From: Peptoclostridium acidaminophilum DSM 3953
Lineage (GTDB): Bacteria; Bacillota; Clostridia; Peptostreptococcales; Peptostreptococcaceae
NCBI RefSeq assembly: GCF_000597865.1
Contig: NZ_CP007453.1
Coordinates: 372,001-436,000 of the forward strand
Direction: 5' to 3'
Length of the DNA: 64,000 nucleotides
A program made the position numbers and the translations under genes. The notes under the pieces are model-generated. The model was not told where the DNA came from and did not search any database. It worked only from the letters and a program-made list of their open reading frames with translations. Of the stretch, positions 8,540 through 17,105 are shown in pieces. Each line of letters opens with the position of its first letter. The first letter of the stretch is position 1.

Positions 8540-9802
8540 TTATTGTTTAGCCAAGCTGGTCACTTTTGCATTCATTTCCTCAAAGGCTTGCTCAGGTGTC
8601 AATTGGCCTAGTGCCATTTTGTTGACAGCATTATATATTGCTGAGCTCATTTCGGCATAGTATTTTGGCACTCCTGTAGGGAATGGCGACTGTATAAGCT
8701 TGGATGTTTCAAGCATAGCTCCTGTGTTTTTCATCTTTCCAGTGTCTATAAGCTCCTTAAGCACGGTTGTTCTTGTAGGTATGGCGCTTTGCTCGTCATA
8801 CATTTTAGCTTGCATTTGCTTTGATGTGTACCATTTTACGAAAACCTCGGCAGCTTCCTTGTTTTCTGAATACTTAGTAACACCTATGCCTTCAACAAGG
8901 GCCATTGTTTGCGTAGCTTTTTCGGTTCCGCCAGGAGGCACAATTGGCATTATTTTTCCTACTACCTTGGATTCCTTTTCATCATTGGCTCTTCCCACAA
9001 AGGAAGTTGGGCCAACCATGAACGCTGCTTCGCCGTTTGTAAGCTGACGATACGTGTCGATATCTTTAGTTGTAGTGTTAACAGGATTGATCAGGCCCTG
9101 CTTGATCATGCTGTCAACGAATTCCAAGGTTTTCATTACATTTTCCTTGTTAAGTGTATTATCGTCGTTGAATACCTTGCCGTCTCTCAGGTATGTCAGC
9201 CAAATCATAGATGTAGTAGTTCCCTCTCCTGCTGTTAGAGGCAATGTATACGGATTTGCTAGCAGGTTTTGATCCTTTATTGCTTTCATCTGAGCGGCTA
9301 CGTCGTCCCATGTCTTAGGTTCTGTTAGGCCGGCTTTTTCGTAGATTTCAGTGTTGTAGTATCCGATTCTGAAATCGTTGGCGTAAGGAATGCCCAGAAT
9401 CTTGCCATCAACGGTGAATGAAGACAAACTCGGGATGTCGTCTATATCCTCTTGAGTCAGAGTAATAGGCTCAAGCCATCCCGCGCTGGAGAATTCCCCA
9501 ACCCAAGACCAGTCAACCTCGATTACATCGGCAGGCGCTTTTTTGCCCGCGGCGGCAACGGCTATCTTGTCGCGTATGTCGTCCCATGCAACGGTTTCCA
9601 CGTTTACAGTAATGCCTGTTTCAGCTGTAAACTCGTCGAGCATCTCCTGAGAAGGAACACCCCACTCCGGAATCATGAACGTTATTTCCGAGCCTTCCAG
9701 AGGCTTTGCCGCCTCCTCCTGCTTCTTGCCGCATGCCGCTAAAGAAACGGTGAGCACAAGAATCATTGCGATACTCAATATTCTTTTCATTTTTTTCATC
9801 AT
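8540..9802 (-). CDS. Sugar-binding lipoprotein of ABC transporter (family 1 SBP)
   Basis: 420 residues. A lipoprotein signal ends in LAAC with lipidated Cys24. The mature protein has the type-1 extracellular solute-binding fold (EITFMIPEWGV; GKILGIPYANDFRIGYYNTEIYEKAG; AAFMVGPTSF). It would be anchored outside the membrane and deliver an oligosaccharide to the two downstream permeases. The start at 9802 is chosen because a GGGAGGA site lies 6 nt upstream; an in-frame ATG five codons earlier overlaps that site. The ligand is unknown. Confidence 0.92.
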   Translation of the reverse strand: MMKKMKRILSIAMILVLTVSLAACGKKQEEAAKPLEGSEITFMIPEWGVPSQEMLDEFTAETGITVNVETVAWDDIRDKIAVAAAGKKAPADVIEVDWSWVGEFSSAGWLEPITLTQEDIDDIPSLSSFTVDGKILGIPYANDFRIGYYNTEIYEKAGLTEPKTWDDVAAQMKAIKDQNLLANPYTLPLTAGEGTTTSMIWLTYLRDGKVFNDDNTLNKENVMKTLEFVDSMIKQGLINPVNTTTKDIDTYRQLTNGEAAFMVGPTSFVGRANDEKESKVVGKIMPIVPPGGTEKATQTMALVEGIGVTKYSENKEAAEVFVKWYTSKQMQAKMYDEQSAIPTRTTVLKELIDTGKMKNTGAMLETSKLIQSPFPTGVPKYYAEMSSAIYNAVNKMALGQLTPEQAFEEMNAKVTSLAKQ

Positions 9803-9868
9803 AATAATTCCTCCCAAGCTAGATTTTATGAATAAATGCCATTGCAGAGCAACGACAGTTTATTTCCA

Positions 9869-10735
9869 TTATAGTGTCTTTTCACGCCAGATAATGCCGC
9901 AGCCGGCGCCGAGTTTGTTGAAGCTGCCAAGGACCTTCCTCTGGAGGCTTGTTTCCTGGGGATAGTCCTTCTTGTACCTGTACCTTTTAAAGTAGATATA
10001 CTTAATTGCCATATCCTTGTCGGTTGCTTCACCTATAAGCTGGAACCTGGCGGCAAAATCCAGTATGTTGCTGGTGGGGGCAAGAAAGGCCTCATTTCCC
10101 GGATAGAGCATCCACGAGTTGCAGGTGTAAGCCACGAAGTCATGCCCTGGAAAATGCTCCGCAAAAAAGCTCTCGGCCCTTTGAAAGGAGCTGTCGACAG
10201 CGTCTCTGGAAAAATCCACACCCCTTCTAATGTGGACGTTGAGTGTTGGAACGCCCTCGGGTATCAATTCAGATACTCCTTCAATATACTTTATGCCCTT
10301 CCATTTCACATATTTCATGTCAGTTATTTCAAACTGCAGCGCTCCCAGCTTGAATATTTTAAGCTGGTATATTCTTTTAAGCCACATAATGTCTTCGTCG
10401 GACAATCCCAGCTTGCCATGCATCATTTTGTAAAGCCTTTGCCGCAGTGTCACATCCGAAAGAGTGTCAAGTATCACATTCTCTGGCAGCCCTTTCTCCT
10501 TGTACGTATCCGACAGCTCAACCATTTTGAATATGAGGATCATAAGTTTCGTATGGGGTTTCCTCTTTTTAATAGGATCGCTGTCGTCGTCAAGAATGTA
10601 TGCTTCTTTAGCAGCTTTGGAAATATAGCCATAATGGGCAGGTATATATTTTAAAGCATCATGCTTTGCCTCCACATCAAAGTCTAACTGTGATAATATG
10701 CTGTTCAGCTTGAACATGAATTCATTTTTTGTCAT
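9869..10735 (-). CDS. NAT_N/GNAT_C-type acyltransferase-domain protein
   Basis: 288 residues, no signal peptide or membrane segment. The N-terminal helical part and the C-terminal part (VPTLNVHIRRGVDFSRDAVDSSF; FVAYTCNSWMLYP, quoted in pieces: LNVHIRRG, CNSWMLYP) resemble the paired NAT_N/GNAT_C domains of poorly characterised acyltransferase-like proteins that often accompany sugar transporters and glycosidases in Firmicutes. I assign the family from pattern memory and not by alignment. It is the first gene of the ABC operon; the ATG at 10735 follows an AGGTGA site, whereas the upstream GTG overlaps it. A sugar-modifying or regulatory role is possible but unproven. Confidence 0.6.
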   Translation of the reverse strand: MTKNEFMFKLNSILSQLDFDVEAKHDALKYIPAHYGYISKAAKEAYILDDDSDPIKKRKPHTKLMILIFKMVELSDTYKEKGLPENVILDTLSDVTLRQRLYKMMHGKLGLSDEDIMWLKRIYQLKIFKLGALQFEITDMKYVKWKGIKYIEGVSELIPEGVPTLNVHIRRGVDFSRDAVDSSFQRAESFFAEHFPGHDFVAYTCNSWMLYPGNEAFLAPTSNILDFAARFQLIGEATDKDMAIKYIYFKRYRYKKDYPQETSLQRKVLGSFNKLGAGCGIIWREKTL

Positions 10736-11184
10736 AGATTTCACCTGCCTGAGTAATAGATTTACAATAATGGAAAGATGTTGTGCTATTGGTTATATGA
10801 CTAATAGATAATTATACATATCTATCGCCAAAACACAACAATCATAAGAAATTACAATAGATATGAAAATTGTCATAGAAAAAGCATATTAATCTCAATG
10901 GAAATAAAGTACATTGACTTGAATTATTCATACCCGGAGCGTATTTGAGCCGGAATCGCTTCTGATTGGGCGGCATTATATATAGAAAAAAATTATAATA
11001 TTAGTTTAATTCATAATATAATTCTATGTTTTAATTATTTAAATGTCAGTGGGTATAATATTTTTAGCATATGCAATTGCAGTCTGTGCATGCGAAGGCG
11101 AAGTCTCCTTATATAAAGGAACTGACTATGCCCGGAATTATCGGAATTATTTGAAATTAAAAAAGTAAAAGGCGGTGGTAGAAA
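10736..11184. other. Divergent intergenic region between sugar operon and yedE
   Basis: A 449-bp AT-rich gap between divergent genes. It contains a TATAAT at 11054-11059 that could serve yedE, a small palindrome TCCTTATATAAAGGA near 11107, and the sequence GAATTATTCAT near 10921 that is shared with the inverted-repeat element at 15.4 kb. No ORF or recognisable riboswitch was found. Confidence 0.5.
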
Positions 11185-12270
11185 ATGAAAAATTATTTAG
11201 GCGGCAAGTGGGGAATTGTTGTTGTTGGACTAATTATCGGAATTTTAGCATCTTTACTTCAGTTTTGGGGGAATCCGGGAAACATGGGGATTTGTGTAGC
11301 CTGCTTTGAGAGGGACATCGCGGGAGCTCTTGGCCTGCACAGGGCGGCAGTAGTTCAGTATATGCGCCCAGAGATTATCGGTTTTGTCTTGGGCTCGTTC
11401 ATCGCGGCCAACATGTTCAAGGAGTTTAAAGCTCGCATGGGCTCAGCTCCAATAGTGAGATTCGTGCTTGGTATTTTTGCAATGATTGGCGCCCTTATTT
11501 TTCTTGGCTGCCCATGGAGAGCGCTGCTTCGCCTTGCGGGCGGTGATTGGAATGCTATATTGGGTCTCATCGGTCTCGCTTTTGGAATATGGATTGGAAC
11601 GAGATTTTTACAAAGCGGATACAGTCTTGGCCGTAACTATAAAACATATAAGTCGGCAGGATGGATTATGCCTTTGACTATGCTGGGATTCCTGGCAATA
11701 TTGCTCTTTGACCCTCAAGTAGCAGGAGCGGATAAAGGTAAGCTTTTATTCTATAGCATAGAGGGACCAGGCTCAATGCATGCGCCCTTGCTCATAGCCC
11801 TTGCAATAGGCTTGCTAGTTGGGTTCCTGGCTCAAAGAACTCGCTTTTGTACAATGGGAGCCATCAGAGATCTAATTCTATTCAAGGATGCCCACCTCTT
11901 TAAAGGTGTTGCGGCATTAGTTGTTGCAGCTTTTGCAGCAAATCTGGCGCTTAACCAGTTCCACCCTGGATTCACTGAGCAGCCTGTAGCTCACACCATG
12001 CATCTGTGGAATTTTGCTGGAATGGCTCTTGCCGGTCTTGCTTTTGTATTGGCAGGAGGTTGCCCTGGAAGACAGCTTTTCCTTGCTGGAGAAGGCGATG
12101 GTGACGCTGCAGTGTTTGTATGGGGTATGATTACCGGAGCGGCTTTAGCGCATAACTTTGGATTGGCAAGTTCTCCGGCCGGAGCTACACCATATGGTAT
12201 GGTAGCAGTAATCATAGGGTTTATAGTGTGCCTGTTTATTGGATTTACTATGAGAGAAAAGATAAGTTAA
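11185..12270 (+). CDS. yedE: YedE-family putative selenium/thiosulfate-type transporter
   Basis: 361 residues, very hydrophobic, with two YeeE/YedE repeats. Each repeat has the conserved cysteine loop: GCPWRALLRLAGGDW near residue 110 and GGCPGRQLFLAGEGD near 290. Family members move thiosulfate (YeeE), and the subgroup encoded with YedF and selD is annotated as a putative selenium importer. The gene leads a plus-strand cluster yedE-yedF-DUF3343-kinase that converges on selD, supporting a selenium role. GGCGGTGG precedes the ATG. Confidence 0.85.
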   Translation: MKNYLGGKWGIVVVGLIIGILASLLQFWGNPGNMGICVACFERDIAGALGLHRAAVVQYMRPEIIGFVLGSFIAANMFKEFKARMGSAPIVRFVLGIFAMIGALIFLGCPWRALLRLAGGDWNAILGLIGLAFGIWIGTRFLQSGYSLGRNYKTYKSAGWIMPLTMLGFLAILLFDPQVAGADKGKLLFYSIEGPGSMHAPLLIALAIGLLVGFLAQRTRFCTMGAIRDLILFKDAHLFKGVAALVVAAFAANLALNQFHPGFTEQPVAHTMHLWNFAGMALAGLAFVLAGGCPGRQLFLAGEGDGDAAVFVWGMITGAALAHNFGLASSPAGATPYGMVAVIIGFIVCLFIGFTMREKIS

Positions 12271-12301
12271 TTATTTAAGCAGCATATGGGAGGGTATAGA
12301 A

Positions 12302-12523
12302 ATGGATGAAAGAATTATTGATGCGAGAGGGCTTTCGTGTCCGCAGCCTGTGATACTGACTATAAATGCAATGAAGAAGCTAGGTAGTGGTGAACTGACT
12401 ATTCTGGTAGATACGGACACAGCAAAGGGAAATGTTAGCCGCGCCGCAAAAGCTCAGGGATGGGAGGTCAAAAATATCCAATCTGAAGGGGATGCTTACA
12501 GAGTGATATTAATAAAAGCATAA
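12302..12523 (+). CDS. yedF: YedF/TusA-family selenium or sulfur carrier
   Basis: 73 residues, a stand-alone TusA/SirA fold. The conserved CPQP (Cys14) in DARGLSCPQPVI is the residue that would carry a persulfide or perselenide. Selenium-linked YedF proteins often have an additional C-terminal DsrE domain; here only the TusA-like half is present, and a separate DUF3343 gene follows 36 bp later. It likely relays selenium from YedE towards SelD. Confidence 0.85.
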   Translation: MDERIIDARGLSCPQPVILTINAMKKLGSGELTILVDTDTAKGNVSRAAKAQGWEVKNIQSEGDAYRVILIKA

Positions 12524-12559
12524 TATTTGATACTGATATTATAGGAAAGGAGGAAACCT

Positions 12560-13105
12560 ATGTTTAATTTCTTCAAGAAAAAAACTAAAAGCGAACCAGA
12601 GATGGTAAAACAAGATCGCGGAATACTCGTTTTTGCAAATACCAGCGAAGTGATAAAGGCTGAGAATGCATTAAAAAATGCAGGATGGGAGATAAGGGTT
12701 ATGGGCCCGCCGCCAGAGATACGCAGCGGGTGCGACCTTGTAATAGAGTTTCCTCTTATTGAAGAAATGTCTATAGTAAGAAGGCTTTCGGAAATCAATC
12801 TCAAACCCACGCAAATAGTACCTGTTACCAGTGTTTTGTTAGAGCCTGTAAGCCTCTGCCAAGAGAAGGAATTTGGGAAATACATTATGGTAAGGGCGGC
12901 AAACATGAAAATAACTGTGGACAGGGAAACTTTGCTTATAGTAAACATATCCGGAGGTGGTTGCCCGGATGTGCCGTATTTGGCAGAGCAGATGGTAAGC
13001 AAGCATTTAAGCGACGCACCGCAGCCGCGTGATATCGGCTATACTCTCTGCGCTTACGCTCTTCAGATTGCATACGAAAGGGTGAAGGAAATATGTTTGG
13101 CATAA
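12560..13105 (+). CDS. DUF3343-containing putative Se/S carrier-like protein
   Basis: 181 residues. An early LVFANTSEVIKAENALK segment matches DUF3343, a small domain often next to YedF, CsdB and SelD and proposed as a selenium/sulfur carrier. The C-terminal part (about 110-180) contains GGGCPDVPYLAEQM with a single cysteine that could be functional and does not belong to the DUF3343 core as I know it. It overlaps the next gene by 13 bp, so the two are co-translated. The function is inferred from neighbours. Confidence 0.7.
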   Translation: MFNFFKKKTKSEPEMVKQDRGILVFANTSEVIKAENALKNAGWEIRVMGPPPEIRSGCDLVIEFPLIEEMSIVRRLSEINLKPTQIVPVTSVLLEPVSLCQEKEFGKYIMVRAANMKITVDRETLLIVNISGGGCPDVPYLAEQMVSKHLSDAPQPRDIGYTLCAYALQIAYERVKEICLA

Positions 13106-13968
13106 TAGGAGCTATTCCAAATGAGAAATTCCCGCTTATAGCTGGAACGGTTTTGTTGGAAAAAGACCGTCTGGTTATTGGAGACGAGAATTGCGCAATA
13201 AGCCGTGGTACGCCGGCAATGATAGCAGCGGCTGTCGAAACACTTAAGTATCTTGGCAAGCCAAGTCCCTTTTGTTTTCTGGTTGGAGACATCGGCAATG
13301 GGAAAGGCTGCATTCGTCTTTATAAGCATTTAGCAGAGCATCTTCCTGAAACTGCTTATGCTACACTGACGTTCCACTATTTTCAGCCTTATGTAGTTTC
13401 GTTTCAGCAGGTTATGGATGCTATCAATACAATGAGCGTCCGTCCAACCTTGATTGCCGATGCCGGATTCATGTACGTTGCAAAAATGAGCGGCCTGGCA
13501 ACTTCCTTTGATCTGTTCACGCCGGATGCGGGTGAGCTTGCATATCTGGCTGACGAGGAAGCCCCGCATCCTTTCTATACACGCGGATTCATATTGGATG
13601 AAAAGAATTACGTACCCGATCTTATAGAAAGAGCGTATCTTCATAACAACGCTTCGCACTATCTCCTGGTCAAAGGGGAAACCGATTATATTGCAAACAG
13701 GGATGGAATAATTTCAATAGTAAACAATCCCGTCGAAGAGGTACTTGAAGCCATAGGCGGCACCGGAGATACTCTGACTGGAATTGTTTCAGCATTGATA
13801 GCCTCGGGCATGGAAATAAGCTCGGCAGCGACGATGGCTGCCAGGGTTAATAGACTTGCAGGATGCCTTGCAAAGCCAACGCCGGCAACTCAAATAATTG
13901 ATATAATAAGGCACATTCCGCAAGCTCTTGAAGAAGTATTGGGCAAAGAAGATTTGCAAGGTCTTTAG
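13093..13968 (+). CDS. Ribokinase-fold enzyme related to NAD(P)HX dehydratase, in selenium cluster
   Basis: 291 residues. The C-terminal GGTGDTLTGIVSALIASG (about 236-253) is the phosphate-binding GXGD motif of ribokinase-like kinases and ADP/ATP-dependent NAD(P)H-hydrate dehydratases; the order FTPDAGELAYLAD ... YLLVKGETDYI fits the dehydratase branch. The N-terminal segment differs from canonical NnrD and there is no epimerase domain. Its fixed position after DUF3343 and opposite selD suggests a selenium-metabolism specialist. It overlaps the upstream gene by 13 bp. The substrate is unknown. Confidence 0.65.
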   Translation: MFGIIGAIPNEKFPLIAGTVLLEKDRLVIGDENCAISRGTPAMIAAAVETLKYLGKPSPFCFLVGDIGNGKGCIRLYKHLAEHLPETAYATLTFHYFQPYVVSFQQVMDAINTMSVRPTLIADAGFMYVAKMSGLATSFDLFTPDAGELAYLADEEAPHPFYTRGFILDEKNYVPDLIERAYLHNNASHYLLVKGETDYIANRDGIISIVNNPVEEVLEAIGGTGDTLTGIVSALIASGMEISSAATMAARVNRLAGCLAKPTPATQIIDIIRHIPQALEEVLGKEDLQGL

Positions 13969-13997
13969 CGTACAATATAATCCGGGTTGTTGAATTT

Positions 13998-14037
13998 AAA
14001 AAATCCTGACGACAATAGGCTGTCAGGATTTTTTTTT
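13998..14037 (+). terminator. Terminator of the yedE-yedF cluster
   Basis: Arms AATCCTGAC and GTCAGGATT around an 11-nt loop are followed by nine T residues, 30 bp after the stop of the ribokinase-fold gene. Confidence 0.92.
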
Positions 14038-14098
14038 GAAAATTGCAATTATAATTATAACGGTTAATTGTAATAGTAAGTTGAAGTAACACACAATT

Positions 14099-14154
14099 AA
14101 GCCCCTGACATAGGTTTGCTCGACAGCTTGCGTCAGCACCGAAATCAGGGGCTT
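14099..14154. terminator. Long hairpin with internal stem between convergent genes (selD 3' end)
   Basis: Arms AAGCCCCTGA and TCAGGGGCTT (10 bp) enclose a 36-nt loop that itself folds: on the minus strand GCUGAC and GUCGAGC pair with one bulged G. There is no good U-run on either side. It may be a weak selD terminator or a structured 3' UTR. Confidence 0.5.
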
Positions 14155-14179
14155 TACAATTTCAATTTATCCGAATGGT

Positions 14180-15283
14180 CTATCGTACTATAACATACTT
14201 GTCTGCTTTTGGTATGACTCTGCCCACTATTCTAGCGTCAAGGCTGCCGTATGCAAGCATCTTCGCTACAAGAGCTTTGGCGTCATTTTCGGGAACAGAA
14301 ACCAAGAGTCCTCCGGCTGTCTGCGGATCATAGAGTATGTCGGATATGTGATCAGCAATACCCTCCATACGGACATCGTTTTTGACAAAATCCCTGTTAC
14401 GATATGCTCCTGCTGGAATTATACCTGATTTTGCAAGCTCCTCTGTTTCGGCTATGAACGGTATTTGGGCTACAGTGATTTCAATTGTGACATCAGAGCC
14501 CCGTGCCATCTCCATAGTATGTCCTAGGAATCCAAAACCAGTTACATCCGTTGCAGAATTAACCCTTATATCATCAAAAGCCAGGGCTGCATACTTGTTC
14601 AGGTGAGTCATGATCTTTACAACCTCATCGACTGTCTGCTGACCTACGATTCCCGCCTTTATTCCTGTATTTATTATGCCTGTTCCAAGAGGCTTTGTGA
14701 GCACAAGTACATCGCCAACCTTTGCTGCAGAGTTTGAGAGCACTCTGCCTGGATGGACAATGCCGCACACAGAGAGCCCGTATTTTGGTTCGTTGTCATC
14801 CACTGAATGGCCCCCCACAAGAATTGCTCCAGATTCTTGAACCTTGTCAAAGCCGCCTTTTAGAATTTGTGCCAATATGCCAACGTCCTTGCAGGCTGGA
14901 AAGCAGACGATATTCATTGCGACAAGTGGCTTGCCGCCCATAGCATACACGTCAGAGAGTGAGTTCGTGGCTGAAATCAATCCGAAGAGATAGGGGTCGT
15001 CGACTACAGGTGTGAAAAAATCCAGCGTCAGTATTAGTGCCGTCTCACTGTTTATCCTATAGACTGCAGCGTCATCTGAGTGCTCATAGCCTACTAAAAG
15101 ATCCTTGTTGAATACCTGAGGAATTATTTCAAGCGCTTTGGCCAGATACTCCGGCCCCAGCTTAGCGGCTCAGCCAGCTGCCCGAACCATCTGAGTCAGC
15201 TTAACCTCTTCCTCATAATGTTTATTTGTTTTTAACTTGTTTGTTTCGAGTCTATGATGAAGCTTTAGTTTCTTAATATCCAT
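14180..15283 (-). CDS. selD: Selenophosphate synthetase, selenocysteine-containing
   Basis: SelD makes selenophosphate from selenide and ATP for selenocysteine and selenouridine synthesis. Read through an in-frame UGA at codon 38, the gene gives 367 residues: LTQMVRAAG[12 protein letters not shown] aligns with the LTQ...GAGC-x-CK active-site segment of E. coli SelD, with Sec at the catalytic Cys17 position and Lys41 at Lys20. Downstream are [20 protein letters not shown] and the GG motif GGHSVDD that bind ATP/Mg. The start at 15283 has an AAGGGGG site; without readthrough the gene would appear as two unusable fragments. It converges on the yedE cluster. Confidence 0.95.
15170..15172 (-). other. 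Selenocysteine UGA codon of selD
   Basis: Minus-strand context GCAGCTGGC-TGA-GCCGCTAAG. Beginning 14 nt after the UGA, GGCC and GGCC can pair around a 9-nt loop (GGAGUAUCU), at the distance where bacterial SECIS hairpins lie. The flanking protein is conserved on both sides of the UGA, which argues against a nonsense mutation. Confidence 0.9.
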
Positions 15284-15785
15284 ATAATAGCCCCCTTTTA
15301 TGTTGCTTTTAAGCTGTGAATATAATAAAAATATAAAATCTAATGAATATATACCCCGCAATTGCACACAAGTAAATAGGCATAGAGCGCATTAGATAAT
15401 ATAATAGCTATGTAATCGGATATAGAAAAAAACTATATCAAGCCCGAATTATTCATGCAGTGTTAGATTTGCTAAAAAACTACTCTTCACTTTTGGCTTT
15501 CACTCATTGGGTGCAGAGTGAAAAATCGCAATATTTAAGCAATATCAATGATTACGGCAGAAAGTTGTTGTTGTCATGAATAATTCGGGATTAAAATTAA
15601 CAAACTGCCGGAAATTTAAAATATACATTATTAGGCAAATGTATAAAAAATACTAATAGAACGATGTTATATCATAGGAAATATTAATAAATATAGTCAA
15701 AACAATTTGAAATGATTATAATTATAAAACGGATCCTCAAAAGCAGGGGACAAACAATATAAAAACCAGGGGGTTATTATCTAAT
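15284..15785. other. AT-rich intergenic region upstream of the sugar/corrinoid operon
   Basis: 502 bp between divergent selD and the binding-protein gene. It holds the 147-bp inverted-repeat element described separately, then about 195 bp of AT-rich sequence that must carry the promoter of the operon. I could not pick a convincing -35/-10 pair and saw no known riboswitch. Confidence 0.5.
15443..15589. repeat. 147-bp element bounded by 15-bp perfect inverted repeats (MITE-like)
   Basis: The ends CCCGAATTATTCATG (15443-15457) and CATGAATAATTCGGG (15575-15589) are exact reverse complements. The interior is non-coding and includes a smaller hairpin TTTCACTC/GAGTGAAA. There is no obvious target-site duplication. 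Size and ends resemble a non-autonomous transposable element or the remains of an insertion sequence. Confidence 0.55.
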
Positions 15786-17030
15786 ATGAAAAAGAAATTC
15801 AAGGGTATTTATTCGGCGCTGATACTGTTGCTTGTAGCCTGTGTTGCGGGCTCAATGGTGGGCTGCACAGGAAAGAAAACAGAAGAGGCAGCTGGCGAAA
15901 AGCAGGTAATTAAAATATTCATTCCGGGCTACGAAGACGAGCTCTGGAAGGGGCTTTACGATGCGGGTATAAACGACTTTGAAAAGGAAAACCAGGGCGT
16001 AGATGTTGAAGTAGTGCCTGCAGGTTGGGACGAGGCCAACAGCAAAATAGTTTCGCTGATACAGGCAAATGAGGCGCCGGATGTTATGATAACAGGCTCC
16101 AGGTCGCTCAGACAGTTTGCGGCGATGGGAGCAATAGAAAAGCTGGACCAGTACATGACTGACGAATTCAAGGCTGGTCGTGTAAAGCCTGTTCTGGCTA
16201 CTGCAAATATAAGCGGAACGCAATACGGAATTCCACTGGCATTCTCGTCAAGGGCTCTTTACTACAGAACTGACCTTATACAGACTCCTCCAACTACTTG
16301 GGACGAGCTTTATGCAGCTGCTGAAAAGGTCAAGAAAGAGCATCCTGAAATGTACGGCTTTGCAATACCAACAGACATCACTTCAGGAACAGATGAGCTG
16401 TTCAACTTCATATATCAAAACGGCGGCTCGGCTACCGACGCGGATGGCAACATAAAGCTGGCCACAGCTGAAAACATTGCAACACTGGAATTCTTGAAGA
16501 AATTCAGTGACAACAAGCTAATACCTGATCCAGTTTCAACATCAAGGTCAAGCCAGGCTCCAATGTTCCAAAACGGAGATCTTGCAATGTTCATATCGGG
16601 ACCATGGGAACAGAAAACGCTTGATGAGAGTGCAGACAAGGCTCCATATGGAGTGGCTGTGCTTCCTTCAGGCACAAAGATGGCTGAAACACTAGTAACC
16701 GACTCATTTTCAATATCCTCGCAAAGCAAGAACAAGGAGCTTGCGTGGAAGCTTATAGAGCATATGGGCAAATTCGAGTATCAGAACGCATACGACGAGG
16801 CGATAGGTTTCTTCCCTATACTAGTAGAGGAAGAGAAGGAAGAAAGATATAGCAGCGATTTCCTAAAGCCGTTTAAGGAAATGATACAATACGGTGTGGC
16901 AGAGCCACAGGTTCCAGTTTGGGATACTTTCAACGAGCAGTTTGTAACTGCCGTTCAAAAGGTCTTGACTGGAAACGCGACAGCAGAGGATGCGTTGAAA
17001 GCTGCCGAAGCTGAACTTACAACAAAATAA
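15786..17030 (+). CDS. Sugar-binding lipoprotein of the sugar/corrinoid operon
   Basis: 414 residues, signal peptide with lipobox MVGC (lipidated Cys27). The mature protein is a family 1 solute-binding protein (VIKIFIPGYEDELWKGL; IPLAFSSRALYYRTDL; DLAMFISGPWE, all typical positions). It heads an eight-gene plus-strand cluster with its own two permeases and ATPase, so the importer is complete. A stable intercistronic hairpin follows, as often seen after highly expressed binding proteins. The ligand is unknown; downstream genes suggest a methylated or N-acetylated saccharide. Confidence 0.9.
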   Translation: MKKKFKGIYSALILLLVACVAGSMVGCTGKKTEEAAGEKQVIKIFIPGYEDELWKGLYDAGINDFEKENQGVDVEVVPAGWDEANSKIVSLIQANEAPDVMITGSRSLRQFAAMGAIEKLDQYMTDEFKAGRVKPVLATANISGTQYGIPLAFSSRALYYRTDLIQTPPTTWDELYAAAEKVKKEHPEMYGFAIPTDITSGTDELFNFIYQNGGSATDADGNIKLATAENIATLEFLKKFSDNKLIPDPVSTSRSSQAPMFQNGDLAMFISGPWEQKTLDESADKAPYGVAVLPSGTKMAETLVTDSFSISSQSKNKELAWKLIEHMGKFEYQNAYDEAIGFFPILVEEEKEERYSSDFLKPFKEMIQYGVAEPQVPVWDTFNEQFVTAVQKVLTGNATAEDALKAAEAELTTK

Positions 17031-17050
17031 ACAACAAAATAAAACTAAAC

Positions 17051-17080
17051 AAGAAGGTAGCTGATTTCAGCTACCTTCTT
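17051..17080 (+). promoter_or_regulatory. Intercistronic hairpin after the binding-protein gene
   Basis: Fourteen-base arms AAGAAGGTAGCTGA and TCAGCTACCTTCTT are exact complements around TT. No T-run follows, so it should act as an mRNA-stability or partial-termination element that keeps binding protein in excess over permeases. Confidence 0.6.
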
Positions 17081-17105
17081 GCAATACAAGAGCATGGAGG
17101 AAGTT

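Noticed and set aside
10736-11184. Riboswitch upstream of yedE
   Set aside because: Only short palindromes and AT-rich sequence were found; no known aptamer blocks and no terminator.
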